64,000 nt of DNA from Streptomyces griseochromogenes (GTDB taxonomy: Bacteria > Actinomycetota > Actinomycetes > Streptomycetales > Streptomycetaceae): the NCBI RefSeq assembly GCF_001542625.1, contig NZ_CP016279.1, forward strand, positions 4,464,001 through 4,528,000, written 5' to 3'. Position 1 is the first letter of the stretch. Each line of letters begins with the position of its first letter. The translations under genes and the position numbers were made by a program. Positions 34,719 to 43,987 of the stretch are shown piece after piece. The notes under the pieces are model-generated. The model was not told where the DNA came from. It searched no databases and worked only from the letters and a program-made list of their open reading frames with translations.

Positions 34719-36359
34719 ATGGCGACGGACCGGACGTACGCGCACCCCTCCACCAGAGGGTTCGAGCATCCGCTGGCGTTCTGGGCCGGGGCAGCGGCCT
34801 GCACCATCGGCGTGCTGCTGCACCTGCCGATGTACTTCTCCGCGCGGGGCATGGGCTACCACATGGCCGGCATGAAGCCGGATGCCGCCATGATCACAGG
34901 CATGGCGCTGATCGGGGCCGGTCTGCTCGCGGCGCTGTACGGGGTCGTGCCGCGTGGCAGCGGCGCGATCCGTGCCGCCGGCTCCCGGATCACCGTCCGC
35001 ACCCTCGACGACGCCCCCATCACCCGTCGGCACGTAGCGCTCGTGCTGATCATGGCCCTCGCCGTGACCATCGACGTGATGAAACCGACCGCCCTGTCCT
35101 TCGTGGCGCCCGGCGTGGCCCAGGAGTACGGGCTGAAGTCACCGGCAAACCCGCACGGCCACATCCCGGTGTCCTGGCTGCCTCTGTGCGGCATCACCGG
35201 CACGGTCGTCGGTTCGTTGGTGTGGGGTTGGCTCGGGGACCGGATCGGCCGACGAGCGTCGATCATCGTGGCCGGGATGCTCTTCGTCACCACCTCGATC
35301 TGCGGAGCGATGCCGGGGTTCACCTGGAACCTGGTGATGTGCTTCGTGATGGGTATGGGCGCCGGCGGCATGCTGCCCATCACCTTCACCCTGATGGCCG
35401 AGACGATCCCGGCTCGCCACCGCGGGTGGCTGATGGTGCTCATCGGCGGCGACATCGCCGGCGCGTACGTCATCACCAGTTGGCTCGCCGCCCGGCTGAC
35501 CCCGACCTACAGCTGGCGCATCCTGTGGCTGATCGGCCTGCCCACCGGTCTGCTGTTCCTCGCGCTCAACCGCTGGATCCCCGAGTCGCCGCGCTACCTG
35601 CTGGCCACCGGACGGCGTGAGCAGGCAGAGGAAGTACTCCGCCGCTACGGCGGCACGGCCGAAGTGGCCGACCCGCAGGAGGACACCGCACGGCGGGTGG
35701 TGGATCGCGGCGGCTGGCTGATGCTGCTGCGCGGCCGACTGCTGGGCCCGACGGTGGCGATCACCGTGCTGGGCATCGGCGTGGGCCTGATGACCTACGG
35801 CTTCCAGCTCTGGGTGCCGACCAACCTCCAGCACCTGGGCTACTCGTCGGTGAACTCCGACTACGTCATCCGCAACGCCGCCATCCTCGGTCTGCCACTG
35901 ACCGTCCTGTGCGCCTGGATGTACGGGGCGTGGGGGAGCAGGCGGACCATCGTCACCGTCACCGCCGTGACGGGACTGACCCTGGTGGGCTTCGTGATCG
36001 CCGGCGACTCGCTGGCACACGACCACACACTGCTGTCCCTGCTGCTGGTGGTGCCGCTGTCCGGCGTCAGCTCCGTGGTCGCGGTCGTCGCCGGGTACGC
36101 GGCCGAGGTGTATCCGACGCTGGTGCGTTCGCGGGGGACCGGCCTGGCCGCCGGTATGACCAAGGCCGGCGGCGTGCTGATCCTGTCCCTCACGGTGGCC
36201 GCCGCGTCGGTGCCGTCGATCGTCACCACCGCCGTGCTCGGCGCGGTGCCGCTGCTGCTGGCCGCGGTGATCTTCCTGTGGATCGGCCCGGAGACCCACG
36301 CCCGCGCACTGGAGGACATCAGCGACGAACTGTTCCACGAGCGCAGCCCCGTGGTGTAG
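34719..36359 (+). CDS. MFS transporter with N-terminal two-helix extension (copy 1)
   Basis: A 546-residue transporter. The first 100 residues are an extension with two membrane helices (FWAGAAACTIGVLLHLPMYF and a second containing ITGMALIGAGLLAALYGVV) that ordinary MFS proteins lack. The twelve-helix MFS core follows, with GDRIGRRASIIVAGM (loop 2-3 motif A), RHRGWLMVLIGGDIAGAYV and PESPRYLLATGRREQA, the latter typical of the sugar/metabolite:H+ symporter group. A second gene at 58720 encodes a close paralogue, roughly three quarters identical by eye, sharing SPANPHGHIPVSWLPL. It precedes a CcdA/DsbD-like membrane gene. Substrate unknown. Confidence 0.82.
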   Translation: MATDRTYAHPSTRGFEHPLAFWAGAAACTIGVLLHLPMYFSARGMGYHMAGMKPDAAMITGMALIGAGLLAALYGVVPRGSGAIRAAGSRITVRTLDDAPITRRHVALVLIMALAVTIDVMKPTALSFVAPGVAQEYGLKSPANPHGHIPVSWLPLCGITGTVVGSLVWGWLGDRIGRRASIIVAGMLFVTTSICGAMPGFTWNLVMCFVMGMGAGGMLPITFTLMAETIPARHRGWLMVLIGGDIAGAYVITSWLAARLTPTYSWRILWLIGLPTGLLFLALNRWIPESPRYLLATGRREQAEEVLRRYGGTAEVADPQEDTARRVVDRGGWLMLLRGRLLGPTVAITVLGIGVGLMTYGFQLWVPTNLQHLGYSSVNSDYVIRNAAILGLPLTVLCAWMYGAWGSRRTIVTVTAVTGLTLVGFVIAGDSLAHDHTLLSLLLVVPLSGVSSVVAVVAGYAAEVYPTLVRSRGTGLAAGMTKAGGVLILSLTVAAASVPSIVTTAVLGAVPLLLAAVIFLWIGPETHARALEDISDELFHERSPVV

Positions 36360-36539
36360 CCGCCCGGCGCACCGCACACCCCAAGTCGCGTGCCCGGCGT
36401 AGCGGTCTCCCCGTGCCGTCTGCCGGGCACGCAGTCCCTCGGTGCGCCCCCGGCGCGGCGGGCGTACCGAGCGAACTGCGTGGTCCTGTGCGACCCGCTC
36501 AAGTCCTGTGCGCGCGTACGGCCGAGGAGGCAATCGACT

Positions 36540-37502
36540 GTGACCGACATCAACGCGGCGGCGGTCCGCACCGCCCCAGCCCCGCAGACGTCCCTGTTCG
36601 TCACCGGAGACTTCCCCCGCCGCCGGTGGCTGCTGCTCCTGCTGAGCGTCATCGCCGGCCTCGTCGTCGCCTACGCCTGGTCCGCGGACCTGGTGGACGA
36701 CCAGATCGGCGTCAACACGGCGGACTCGATGCTGGGCCACGACGCCCAGGCACCCATCGGCGGCATCGCCTCCGGGGTGGTGTTCGCCTTCGTCTCCGGC
36801 ATGGCGGGATCCTTCACCGCGTGCAACATCGCGGCCTTCGGGGCGGTCGGACCGCTGGTCGGCGGCCAGTCCACCCGGCGCGCGAGGCTCGCCGGCACGC
36901 TGCGGCCGCTGGGCTGGGTGGCGGCCGGCATGATCCCGGTCTCGGCCGCCTACGGCGTGGTGGTGGCCTTCGCCGGCACGCACATGCCGCAGTTCTCCAT
37001 GGCCAAGGGCCCCGGCATCACCCCGCGCATCGCCCAGGCGATGATCGCATTCGGCATCGTCGGTGTGGTCATGGTGGTGCTCGGCCTGGCCGCGGCCGGG
37101 GTGGTCAAGGACCCGCTGGCCGCGCTCTCGCGGCGCTTCCCCAACGCGCCTCTGGTGATCATGGGCGCGCTGATCGGCGGCTTCCTCATCGGCCGCCCCT
37201 ACCCGCTGTTCCGCAACCTCTTCCGGTCCGCGGCCAGAACCCACAACCCGCTGTACGGAGCGGTGGCCTTCTCACTGCAGTCCATCGGCAACATCGTGGT
37301 GATGGCCGTGCTGTTCCTGCTGCTGTCCTACGGCACCGGCGGCCGACTGCGGCGCTGGCTGGGCGCCAAGGCGGGCCGTATCAGCACCGTGACCGCCACG
37401 GCGTTCCTGGTCGCCGGCGTGTTCACACTGGCCTACTGGGAGCTGCGCCTGCTCGGCCGGCTGGGCTACCTGTGGTGGCCGACCGCCCCCTGGAACGCCT
37501 AG
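36540..37502 (+). CDS. multi-pass membrane protein, possibly CcdA/DsbD-like
   Basis: A 320-residue integral membrane protein with about eight hydrophobic spans. VVFAFVSGMAGSFTACNIAA around residue 80 resembles the first helix pair of the cytochrome-c-biogenesis/DsbD transmembrane family (a G-hydrophobic-SF-T-x-C pattern). However, the second conserved cysteine half is not evident, so thiol-disulfide activity is doubtful. The GTG at 36540 has GAGGAGG 7 bases upstream. The gene follows the extended MFS gene by 180 bases on the same strand and may act with it. Other possibilities are an uncharacterised permease. Confidence 0.6.
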   Translation: MTDINAAAVRTAPAPQTSLFVTGDFPRRRWLLLLLSVIAGLVVAYAWSADLVDDQIGVNTADSMLGHDAQAPIGGIASGVVFAFVSGMAGSFTACNIAAFGAVGPLVGGQSTRRARLAGTLRPLGWVAAGMIPVSAAYGVVVAFAGTHMPQFSMAKGPGITPRIAQAMIAFGIVGVVMVVLGLAAAGVVKDPLAALSRRFPNAPLVIMGALIGGFLIGRPYPLFRNLFRSAARTHNPLYGAVAFSLQSIGNIVVMAVLFLLLSYGTGGRLRRWLGAKAGRISTVTATAFLVAGVFTLAYWELRLLGRLGYLWWPTAPWNA

Positions 37503-37768
37503 CGGCGCGGCGGAGCAAGACGACAGGGTCCCCTGCGGCGCGGCCGCCGGGGTCCCCTGCGCGCCCGCCTCATCACCTGCGCCCCGAAGCAGCAGTCCAT
37601 ATCCGGTGGGCCACGAACCGCGTAAGACGGTTACCGTTTGACCGGCAGCCAGGTGGGCACCACCGACCGCGGCAGCGACTTCGAGCGGGACGCCGCCCGG
37701 ACCGAACGACCACGTGCGGGCGCGGGCACCGACGCCTCCTGGCTCTGGCCCTGTAACGCGGGCACGGT

Positions 37769-38656
37769 CTAAGGGAGACGGACCTTGCGGAGGAATGGGC
37801 CGAGGAGCCAGGGGCGGCGGCCCCAGATGCGCAGTGAGCCGGTCATCGCCGCTCTGGCGCGGGGAACGCGGTGGAAGAGCACGAGGCTCAGGGCCGCGGG
37901 CTTGAAGTAGACGCGGACGTCGTTGTCGCGGCTCGGCTCTTCGATCCAGACTTCGCCGGTGTCCAGGACCATCGTGACGGGAGATGTGTAGGCGGAGCGG
38001 AATTCCACCGCGATGCGCCCCTGGTGCACCCGCCTGACGTCGTCCAGGATGTGACCGACGCCGTTGCGGGCGATCTCGATGAGAAAGAGCTCGAAGAACT
38101 GCGCCGCGTACGCGTGCGGAATACTCCAGGGCACATCGACGGCGCGGGCGATGTCGCGACCGTGCAGGAGCAGCTCGTTGGTCAGGTGAGCCACCAAGCC
38201 GGCGACGGGGATCCTCGACTCGCCGAGCCAGCCGATGGTCCTGGTGGGGTCCGCGGTGGCGGTCAGACGCAGGATCTCGTCGATCGAGGAACGCAGTCTG
38301 GCCACGACCTCGCCGGGATCGCGTTCCGGGTAGACGTGGAAGAGCGCCGAGTTCAGGCCGGTGTGGATGTTGTCGACCGTGGCCGCGGCGATGTGCTCGC
38401 GTATGCCCGGCATCGGTAACGGCGTGTCATCGGACACCACCGCGGAGGTGTTGAGCCAGGCGATGGCGGCGACGTGGGCCGCGGTGTCCATCACCGTCCA
38501 GTCGTCCGTCGCCATGGCCCGCGGATCGGCGCACTCGACGAGAGAGCCGAAGCGGTCGACGACGTCCCTGACCGCGTCGCGCGCCGCGTCCCACTTTTCG
38601 GACGTGATCCTCGTCGCCGCGACGGCCCGGTGTGTCCGATACCGCGATCCCGCCAC
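37769..38656 (-). CDS. maleylpyruvate-isomerase-like (DinB/MDMPI) protein
   Basis: A 295-residue protein of the mycothiol-dependent maleylpyruvate isomerase N-terminal domain family (TIGR03083-like). Metal-site histidines are visible: TAAHVAAIAWL around residue 58, and GLVAHLTNELLLHGRDIARA around 152 with the conserved H-x-x-x-H-x-x-D-like arrangement. The C-terminal 90 residues resemble an SCP2/sterol-carrier-like fold. These proteins probably carry out thiol-linked isomerisations or transfers. Leucine 80 is TTA-encoded (38417-38419). The start is GTG at 38656 with GGAGGG upstream. Divergent from the UbiB-type kinase gene. Confidence 0.75.
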   Translation of the reverse strand: MAGSRYRTHRAVAATRITSEKWDAARDAVRDVVDRFGSLVECADPRAMATDDWTVMDTAAHVAAIAWLNTSAVVSDDTPLPMPGIREHIAAATVDNIHTGLNSALFHVYPERDPGEVVARLRSSIDEILRLTATADPTRTIGWLGESRIPVAGLVAHLTNELLLHGRDIARAVDVPWSIPHAYAAQFFELFLIEIARNGVGHILDDVRRVHQGRIAVEFRSAYTSPVTMVLDTGEVWIEEPSRDNDVRVYFKPAALSLVLFHRVPRARAAMTGSLRIWGRRPWLLGPFLRKVRLP

Positions 38657-38836
38657 CTCTCACCCTCCGGCCGCGTGAGGCTCGCCAGTTCGTGACGTCC
38701 AGTGTGGCGCGTCGACAGACGTCGCGGTTCTTCGAACGTGCCGTCGGGCGCTTTCGGCAGGGCACGCTCGGAGTAGTCGCCCGCCTCCTCTCACACCGAC
38801 GATTTCCTACGTCGGCGATCGTTCGGGAGGACGGAC

Positions 38837-40138
38837 ATGGCGAGAGCGGCGGGTGGAATTCTCTCGGAACTGCCGGGCACGGCCCTTCGCGTCCTCCGGG
38901 TCGGTGGCACCCTGTTCGGCTATGCCGTGGTCTTCGGTCCCGCCGTGCTCGGTGCGCGCCTGCGGCGGCGACGGTGGGCGCATGCGGGCGAGCGTCTGTC
39001 CGCGTTGCTGACCTCGCTGGGGCCGTCCTACATCAAGATCGGCCAGTTGCTGAGCACACGACGCGATCTCCTGCCGGAGCGTGTGCGCGCGGAGCTCGGC
39101 CGGCTGGCGGACGCGACGCCTGCGCCCCGGCGGGCCCGGCTGGAGGGCGTTGTGCGCGGTGCCTACCAGGGCCGGTCGTGGCCGTTCGCCGAGTTCGGGT
39201 GGACGCCGATGGCCACCGGGAGCATCGCGACGGTCCACCGCGCCGTCACCCTCGACGGCCGCAAGGTCGCGGTGAAGGTGCGCAGGCCGGGCATCGACCG
39301 GGTGATGCGCCGGGACTTCCGGCTGACCGCGCTGGCCATGGGCGGCATGCAGCGGCTGCCACGACTGCGGTCCATGCCCTTCAAGGTCATGCACGCGCAG
39401 GTGGGCGGCGCGATCCTGCATCAGTTGGACTTCGCGGCGGAGCGCTCGGCGCTCGGCGACCTCCGCACGAACCTGAGAGAGTTCGCCTGGATACGCATTC
39501 CGGCGCCGATGCCCGACCTCTGCACCGAGGACGTGCTGGTGATGGAGTACGTGGAGGGGCTGGCCCGCACCGCATCGGAGTCGCTCTCCACGGACGCGCG
39601 CAAAGCCGCCGCGCGCCGGGTGATGTCGGCGGTCTACGAGATGCTCTTCGTGGACGGACTGGTGCACTGCGACCTGCACCCGGGAAACCTCTACATCGAG
39701 GGCGACGGCTCCCTGGTGATCCTCGACGCCGGCTTCGTCATCAAGCTCTCGGAGCCGGTGCGCGCCTCCTTCGCGGACTTCTTCATCAATATGGCCATGG
39801 GCAACGGACCGCTCTGTGCCGAGATCATCATCGAGAGCGCGGCGAGTATCGCCGAGGGCTGCGATCTCGGCGGATTCCGCGCGGGCCTCGCCGAACTCGT
39901 CACGGAGTCGACCGGAGCCCGGTCCAGTGAATTCAATCTGGCGAAGTTCGCCGGACGGCTCTTCGATCTCCAACGGCGCTTCGGTCTGTATCCGGTGCCC
40001 GAGTTCGCGTTCCCGCTGCTCTCGCTTCTGGTGGTCGAGGGAATCGTGCAGAGCCTCGATCCGGAACTCGACTTCCAGGCGGAGGCGATGCCCGTACTCC
40101 GCCGCAGGAACATGCCACGCGCTTCGGTCGGCTCATGA
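38837..40138 (+). CDS. ABC1/AarF/UbiB-family kinase-like protein
   Basis: A 433-residue atypical kinase of the ABC1/UbiB family. The family-defining KxGQ motif is in SYIKIGQLLSTRRDLLP around residue 64. ATP-loop equivalents are in GSIATVHRAVTLDGRKVAVK around 126, the catalytic/metal loop is VHCDLHPGNLYIE around 276, and ILDAGF follows as the DFG equivalent. Two hydrophobic segments lie near the ends. UbiB relatives support quinone and isoprenoid lipid handling. GGGAGG lies 7 bases before the ATG. It heads a same-strand run with the AhpD-like and SDR genes (gaps of 16 and 13 bases), which may mark the left edge of the biosynthetic cluster. Confidence 0.88.
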   Translation: MARAAGGILSELPGTALRVLRVGGTLFGYAVVFGPAVLGARLRRRRWAHAGERLSALLTSLGPSYIKIGQLLSTRRDLLPERVRAELGRLADATPAPRRARLEGVVRGAYQGRSWPFAEFGWTPMATGSIATVHRAVTLDGRKVAVKVRRPGIDRVMRRDFRLTALAMGGMQRLPRLRSMPFKVMHAQVGGAILHQLDFAAERSALGDLRTNLREFAWIRIPAPMPDLCTEDVLVMEYVEGLARTASESLSTDARKAAARRVMSAVYEMLFVDGLVHCDLHPGNLYIEGDGSLVILDAGFVIKLSEPVRASFADFFINMAMGNGPLCAEIIIESAASIAEGCDLGGFRAGLAELVTESTGARSSEFNLAKFAGRLFDLQRRFGLYPVPEFAFPLLSLLVVEGIVQSLDPELDFQAEAMPVLRRRNMPRASVGS

Positions 40139-40154
40139 GAGGAAAGGTGTGCAG

Positions 40155-40781
40155 ATGGATGTGAACTCGGGAGTCCGCGTTCCGCTGATCGACGAAGCGG
40201 ACGCGGCCGGACATCTGGCAGAGCTCTACGAGCGTGCCAAGAAAGTCACCTCGCTGGACTTCGTGCCCGACATGTTCCGGCTGGTCTCGTCCCGGCCGGC
40301 GCTGCTCGAGACCATGCTCGCCGGCTACGACGGCGTCTTCAACCACGGACAACTGCCCCGGCAGACCAGGGAGTTGATCTCCGCCTGGACGTCGAAGGTG
40401 AACCAGTGCCCGTACTGTGTCGGCACGCACAACTTCTTCCTGCAGGTCTTCGGCGGCAGTGAGGAACTGGCCCATGCGATCGAGGTCGCCGACTCGCCCG
40501 ACGACCTTCCGGTGGACGAGCGCACCCGCGTGCTGCTGCACCTGCTGACCAAGCTCAGCCGCAGTGCCTACAAGATCACCGACGAGGACTGGCAGGTCGC
40601 GTTGGACGCCGGCTGGAGCGCCGACGACCTGCTCGAGGCGTTCTTCTGCGCGGCGCTGTTCAACTTCATCACCCGCCTGGTGGACGGTCTCGGGCTCGGC
40701 ACCACGGTGACCAGGAGCCGTATCTCCCAGCAGGAACTGCCGGGCGACTCCGCACCGGCCTCGACCGCCTCGGCCGACTGA
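40155..40781 (+). CDS. AhpD-like / carboxymuconolactone-decarboxylase-fold protein
   Basis: A 208-residue protein of the peroxidase-related AhpD-like family. The redox motif is CPYCVGTHNFFLQVFGG around residue 88, the C-x-x-C-x-x-x-H pattern of AhpD-type disulfide reductases and related enzymes. The downstream LVDGLGLGTT is typical of the TIGR01926 group. It is expected to be cytoplasmic, with thiol-based peroxidase or a related activity. GAGAGGAAAGG precedes the ATG. It lies 16 bases after the UbiB-like gene and 13 before the SDR, so the three are co-transcribed. Confidence 0.85.
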   Translation: MDVNSGVRVPLIDEADAAGHLAELYERAKKVTSLDFVPDMFRLVSSRPALLETMLAGYDGVFNHGQLPRQTRELISAWTSKVNQCPYCVGTHNFFLQVFGGSEELAHAIEVADSPDDLPVDERTRVLLHLLTKLSRSAYKITDEDWQVALDAGWSADDLLEAFFCAALFNFITRLVDGLGLGTTVTRSRISQQELPGDSAPASTASAD

Positions 40782-40794
40782 GGCGGGACCGGCC

Positions 40795-41673
40795 ATGAAT
40801 CCGTCCCGCGCGGTTCTGATCACCGGCGTCTCCTCGCTGAGCGGGCTCTCCTCGGGCACCGGCAGGGCCCTCGCGCTCCGGCTGCACCGCGCAGGATGGC
40901 CGGTCTACGCCAGCGGCCGGAGCCTGGAAGGCCTCAAGGACCTGGCGCAGGAGGGCATCACCACCCTGCGGGTCGATGTGAGCGACGAGGAGTCGATGAT
41001 CGCGGCGGTCGACCGCATCACCGCCGAGCACGGCGCGGTCGGCGTGCTGATCAACAACGCCGCGTACAGCCTCAACGGCACGATCGAGCAGACCCCCATG
41101 GACGAGGTCCGCCGCCAGTTCGAGACGAACGTCTTCGGACTCTCCCGGATGACGCAACTGGTTCTGCCGGGCATGCGGGAGCAGGGGGCGGGCCGCATCG
41201 TCATCATGTCCTCGATCTTCGGGCTCTTCGCGACCCCGGGGCGCGGCTACTACGAGGCCACCAAGCACGCGCTCGAGGCGATCGGCGACTCGCTCCGGTT
41301 GGAGGTGCACCGCTTCGGCATCAAGGTTGTGATCATCGAGCCCTCGCCGATCCTCGGCGCGTTCGTCCCGACCACCGTGGGCGACCTCGGCCTCGCTCCC
41401 GGTTCCACCGACAATGATCCCTACGGCGATTTCTGGGAGCGCTTCGTCGTCTGGCACGGCGCCTATCGGGAGGTCGAGCATCCGAAGGGCCGCGGCCGCA
41501 TGTCGCTGCGCTCGGGCGATGTCGCCGCCCTCGTCGAGAAGGCGATCACCGTGCGCCGTCCGCGGATCCGCTACCGCCTCGGCATACCGGTGCGGCTGCT
41601 GCGGCCACAGCGCGTGATCTTCGGCGAGCGGGCCTGGGAGAAGTTCGTCCGCACGTTCTTTCCGACGCCGTAG
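40795..41673 (+). CDS. SDR-family oxidoreductase with extended nucleotide loop
   Basis: A 292-residue short-chain dehydrogenase. LINNAAYSL, the catalytic serine in IVIMSSIFGLF and YYEATKHALEAIGDSLR (YxxxK) are intact, followed by a C-terminal region typical of oxidoreductases with long hydrophobic substrates. The nucleotide-binding loop reads TGVSSLSGLSSGTGRAL, six residues longer than the usual TGxSSGIG. The DNA shows an 8-base direct repeat (TCTCCTCG at 40829 and 40847) spaced 18 bases, as from a small duplication. Cofactor use may therefore be altered. Last gene of the UbiB-AhpD-SDR set. Confidence 0.87.
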   Translation: MNPSRAVLITGVSSLSGLSSGTGRALALRLHRAGWPVYASGRSLEGLKDLAQEGITTLRVDVSDEESMIAAVDRITAEHGAVGVLINNAAYSLNGTIEQTPMDEVRRQFETNVFGLSRMTQLVLPGMREQGAGRIVIMSSIFGLFATPGRGYYEATKHALEAIGDSLRLEVHRFGIKVVIIEPSPILGAFVPTTVGDLGLAPGSTDNDPYGDFWERFVVWHGAYREVEHPKGRGRMSLRSGDVAALVEKAITVRRPRIRYRLGIPVRLLRPQRVIFGERAWEKFVRTFFPTP

Positions 41674-41831
41674 CCGACGCTCCTCGCAATTTCGGAATTC
41701 CCCTTCACACGCAGTGGCCCTCGTGAGCAAAACAGGAGAAGGCGGCGGCGCTCGGCATGGGGACACTTGAGACACGGACGGACCGTACCTGGGAATCGCT
41801 ACGTCACCGCGAGAAAAGAGGGTGGCTCGGT

Positions 41832-43088
41832 ATGCGCAAAATCCTGATCGTCGGCGCCGGGCAGTCTGGGCTGCAACTCGCGCTCGGGCTGCAGCGGCAC
41901 GGCTACGACGTGACCGTGATGTCGGCGCGCACGGCCGACGAGATCGAGCACGGCACCATCATGTCGACGCAGTTCCAGTTCGACAGCACGCTCAAGTTCG
42001 AGCGCGATCTCGGAATCCACTTCTGGGACGGACAGGCGCCTCGAACCCCCTTCACCCGTTTCATGGTGGGCGCCGAGGGCCCGACTCCGGTCGTCGACTG
42101 GACCAGCCCGCTGAAGAAGCCCGGCGCCGACGTCGACCAGCGGCTCAAGATGTCACGCTGGCTGCGGCTGTTCGTGGAGAACGGCGGCAACCTGATCATC
42201 AACAGCGCCACCGTCGCGGACCTCGACACGGCGGCGAGCGCGTACGACCTCGTCATCGTCGCCGCAGGCAAGGGCGGACTGGCCGAGGTGTTCGGGCGCG
42301 ACGCGTCCCGATCGCCCTTCACGACGCCGCAGCGGATGCTCTCGGTCGTCTACGTCAACGGCTACCAGCCCGATCCGGCCGACCCCGGCGACCACACGGT
42401 CGAGTTCCACATGCTGCCGGGCAGGGGCGAGATGATCGTGATGCCGGCGCTCACCGTCTCGGGGCCCTGCCACATCCTGTTCTTCGAGGCCATACCCGGC
42501 GGGCCGCTGGACGTGTTCGGCGACGTCCGATCCCCCCAGCAGCACCTGGAGCGCTTCGTCGATCTGCTCGAACTGCACGTGCCGTGGGCACGCGAGCAGT
42601 ACAGCAAGCTTGAGCTCACCGACGCGGGCGGCACGCTGCACGGCGGGTTCGCGCCCGTCGTCCGTCATCCGGTCGCGACGCTGCCTTCCGGCGGCCGCGT
42701 GCTGGGCATGGGGGACGTCGTCGTGGCCAACGACCCCATCACGGGCCAGGGGGCGAACATGGCCGCCAAGTTCGCGGCCGTCTACCTCGACGCCATCCTG
42801 GAGCACGGAGACCGGCCGTTCGACGGTGCGTTCATGGAGCGCGCCTTCGAGACGTTCTGGACGCTCCACGGGCGCGCGACCACCGAGTGGACGAACATCA
42901 TGCTCCAGCCGCCGCCCCCGCACATGCTTGAACTCCTGGGGGCCGCAAGTCGGTTCACCGCGATCGCGAACCGATACACCGAGGCCTTCGACGACCCCAA
43001 CGACTTCCTGGAGTGGTTCACGGACCCCGACAAGGCCGCCGCCTACCTCGCCGAGGTCGTCGGTGCCGCGGCCGGATCGGACCACTGA
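41832..43088 (+). CDS. styrene/indole-monooxygenase-like FAD enzyme
   Basis: A 418-residue single-component-style FAD monooxygenase of the StyA/indole monooxygenase family. The FAD motif is ILIVGAGQSGLQLALGLQ at residues 4-21. STQFQFDSTLKFERDLGI around 56 and GMGDVVVANDPITGQGANMA around 296 are signature blocks of the StyA group, which epoxidise styrene or indole using FADH2 supplied by a separate reductase. No reductase gene is adjacent. Start ATG 41832 is used because the FAD motif begins there; an earlier in-frame ATG at 41757 would add 25 residues. It lies in the putative cluster next to an HxlR regulator, suggesting epoxidation or hydroxylation of an aromatic intermediate. Confidence 0.83.
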   Translation: MRKILIVGAGQSGLQLALGLQRHGYDVTVMSARTADEIEHGTIMSTQFQFDSTLKFERDLGIHFWDGQAPRTPFTRFMVGAEGPTPVVDWTSPLKKPGADVDQRLKMSRWLRLFVENGGNLIINSATVADLDTAASAYDLVIVAAGKGGLAEVFGRDASRSPFTTPQRMLSVVYVNGYQPDPADPGDHTVEFHMLPGRGEMIVMPALTVSGPCHILFFEAIPGGPLDVFGDVRSPQQHLERFVDLLELHVPWAREQYSKLELTDAGGTLHGGFAPVVRHPVATLPSGGRVLGMGDVVVANDPITGQGANMAAKFAAVYLDAILEHGDRPFDGAFMERAFETFWTLHGRATTEWTNIMLQPPPPHMLELLGAASRFTAIANRYTEAFDDPNDFLEWFTDPDKAAAYLAEVVGAAAGSDH

Positions 43089-43134
43089 GACATGGGTGTC
43101 AGCCCAGCGGATACGCGCCGTGGGCGCGAAAGTG

Positions 43135-43145
43135 TAACGGAGTTA
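43135..43145 (+). promoter_or_regulatory. small inverted repeat before the HxlR gene
   Basis: TAAC-GGA-GTTA is a perfect dyad 9 bases before the HxlR ATG, in a locally AT-richer spot. HxlR regulators often bind such sites near their own promoter, so it is a candidate autoregulatory operator. Short length makes chance possible. Confidence 0.35.
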
Positions 43146-43154
43146 TGGTAAAGC

Positions 43155-43793
43155 ATGAACAAGAAGCGCAGTTACAACGAAGGCTGTCCGGTCTCCCACG
43201 CGCTGGACCTCGTGGGAGAGCGTTGGGCCCTTCTGGTGGTGCGCGAGCTGCTGCTCGGGCCGAAGCGCTTCAGCGACCTCAGGGACGGCCTCTGCGGTGC
43301 GAGTTCCAACATCCTCACGATCCGGCTCCGCGACCTCGAAGAGATCGGTGTACTGCGCAGATACCGCGCGGGTGCGCCGGTGAGCGGCCCGGTGTACGAG
43401 CTGACCGACTGGGGCCGGTCCCTGGAGCCCGTTCTGTTCGCGCTGGGCGCCTGGGCGATGGGGTCGCCCTATTGGGACCGGCACGCCCCTTCGACCGTGG
43501 ACTCGCTCGTGCTGGCGCTGCGTGCCCAGGCCGGGTTCGCATTCGCCGCCGGGGCGCCGGTGGCCGGCACCTGCGACATGCGCGTCGGCGACGATCGGTT
43601 CACCCTGCGCTTCGGGGACGCCGGGTTGGATGTCGCCCGCGCCACCGCCTACGAGCCCGACGCGGTCGTCAAGACCGACGCCCGCACCCTCCAGATGCTG
43701 ATCACCGGTGACGAGACGCTCGACGACGCCGTCGACGCGGGGCGTGTGACGCTCGGCGGCGACGAGCGGTTGATCAGGTCCTTGATCAAGTAG
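43155..43793 (+). CDS. HxlR-family regulator with SCP2-like C-domain
   Basis: A 212-residue regulator. Residues 1-100 are the HxlR winged helix: CPVSHALDLVGERWALLVVR with the conserved N-terminal cysteine, ELLLGPKRFSDLRDGL and ILTIRLRDLEEIGVLRR. The cysteine at residue 11 is the redox/electrophile-sensing site in several HxlR proteins. The C-terminal 90 residues look like an SCP2/sterol-transfer fold, a common actinobacterial fusion that may bind a ligand. It lies between the StyA-like gene and a DHA2 exporter gene, so it may sense a substrate or product and control them. Confidence 0.9.
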   Translation: MNKKRSYNEGCPVSHALDLVGERWALLVVRELLLGPKRFSDLRDGLCGASSNILTIRLRDLEEIGVLRRYRAGAPVSGPVYELTDWGRSLEPVLFALGAWAMGSPYWDRHAPSTVDSLVLALRAQAGFAFAAGAPVAGTCDMRVGDDRFTLRFGDAGLDVARATAYEPDAVVKTDARTLQMLITGDETLDDAVDAGRVTLGGDERLIRSLIK

Positions 43794-43987
43794 CAACGCC
43801 TGCGCGCTTTCGGCGCCGACCGGCTGACGAAGTTTCATATCCGCCTGGCAATCGGGCGAATCGGTTGCGCGTGCTCCAGGGCACCCCTAGTCTTGCTGGT
43901 GCAAAAATTGAACCAGATGCTCCAAAGAAATCGAGTGGTTGATAGCTGTCGCCGCAGGCCGCAGACCCTCCAGAAGGAGTGAGCACC

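Noticed and set aside
35139..37244. 701-codon antisense frame across MFS copy 1 and its neighbour
   Set aside because: Composition is His/Asp/Gln-rich without any domain, and it spans two recognisable sense genes; a shadow.
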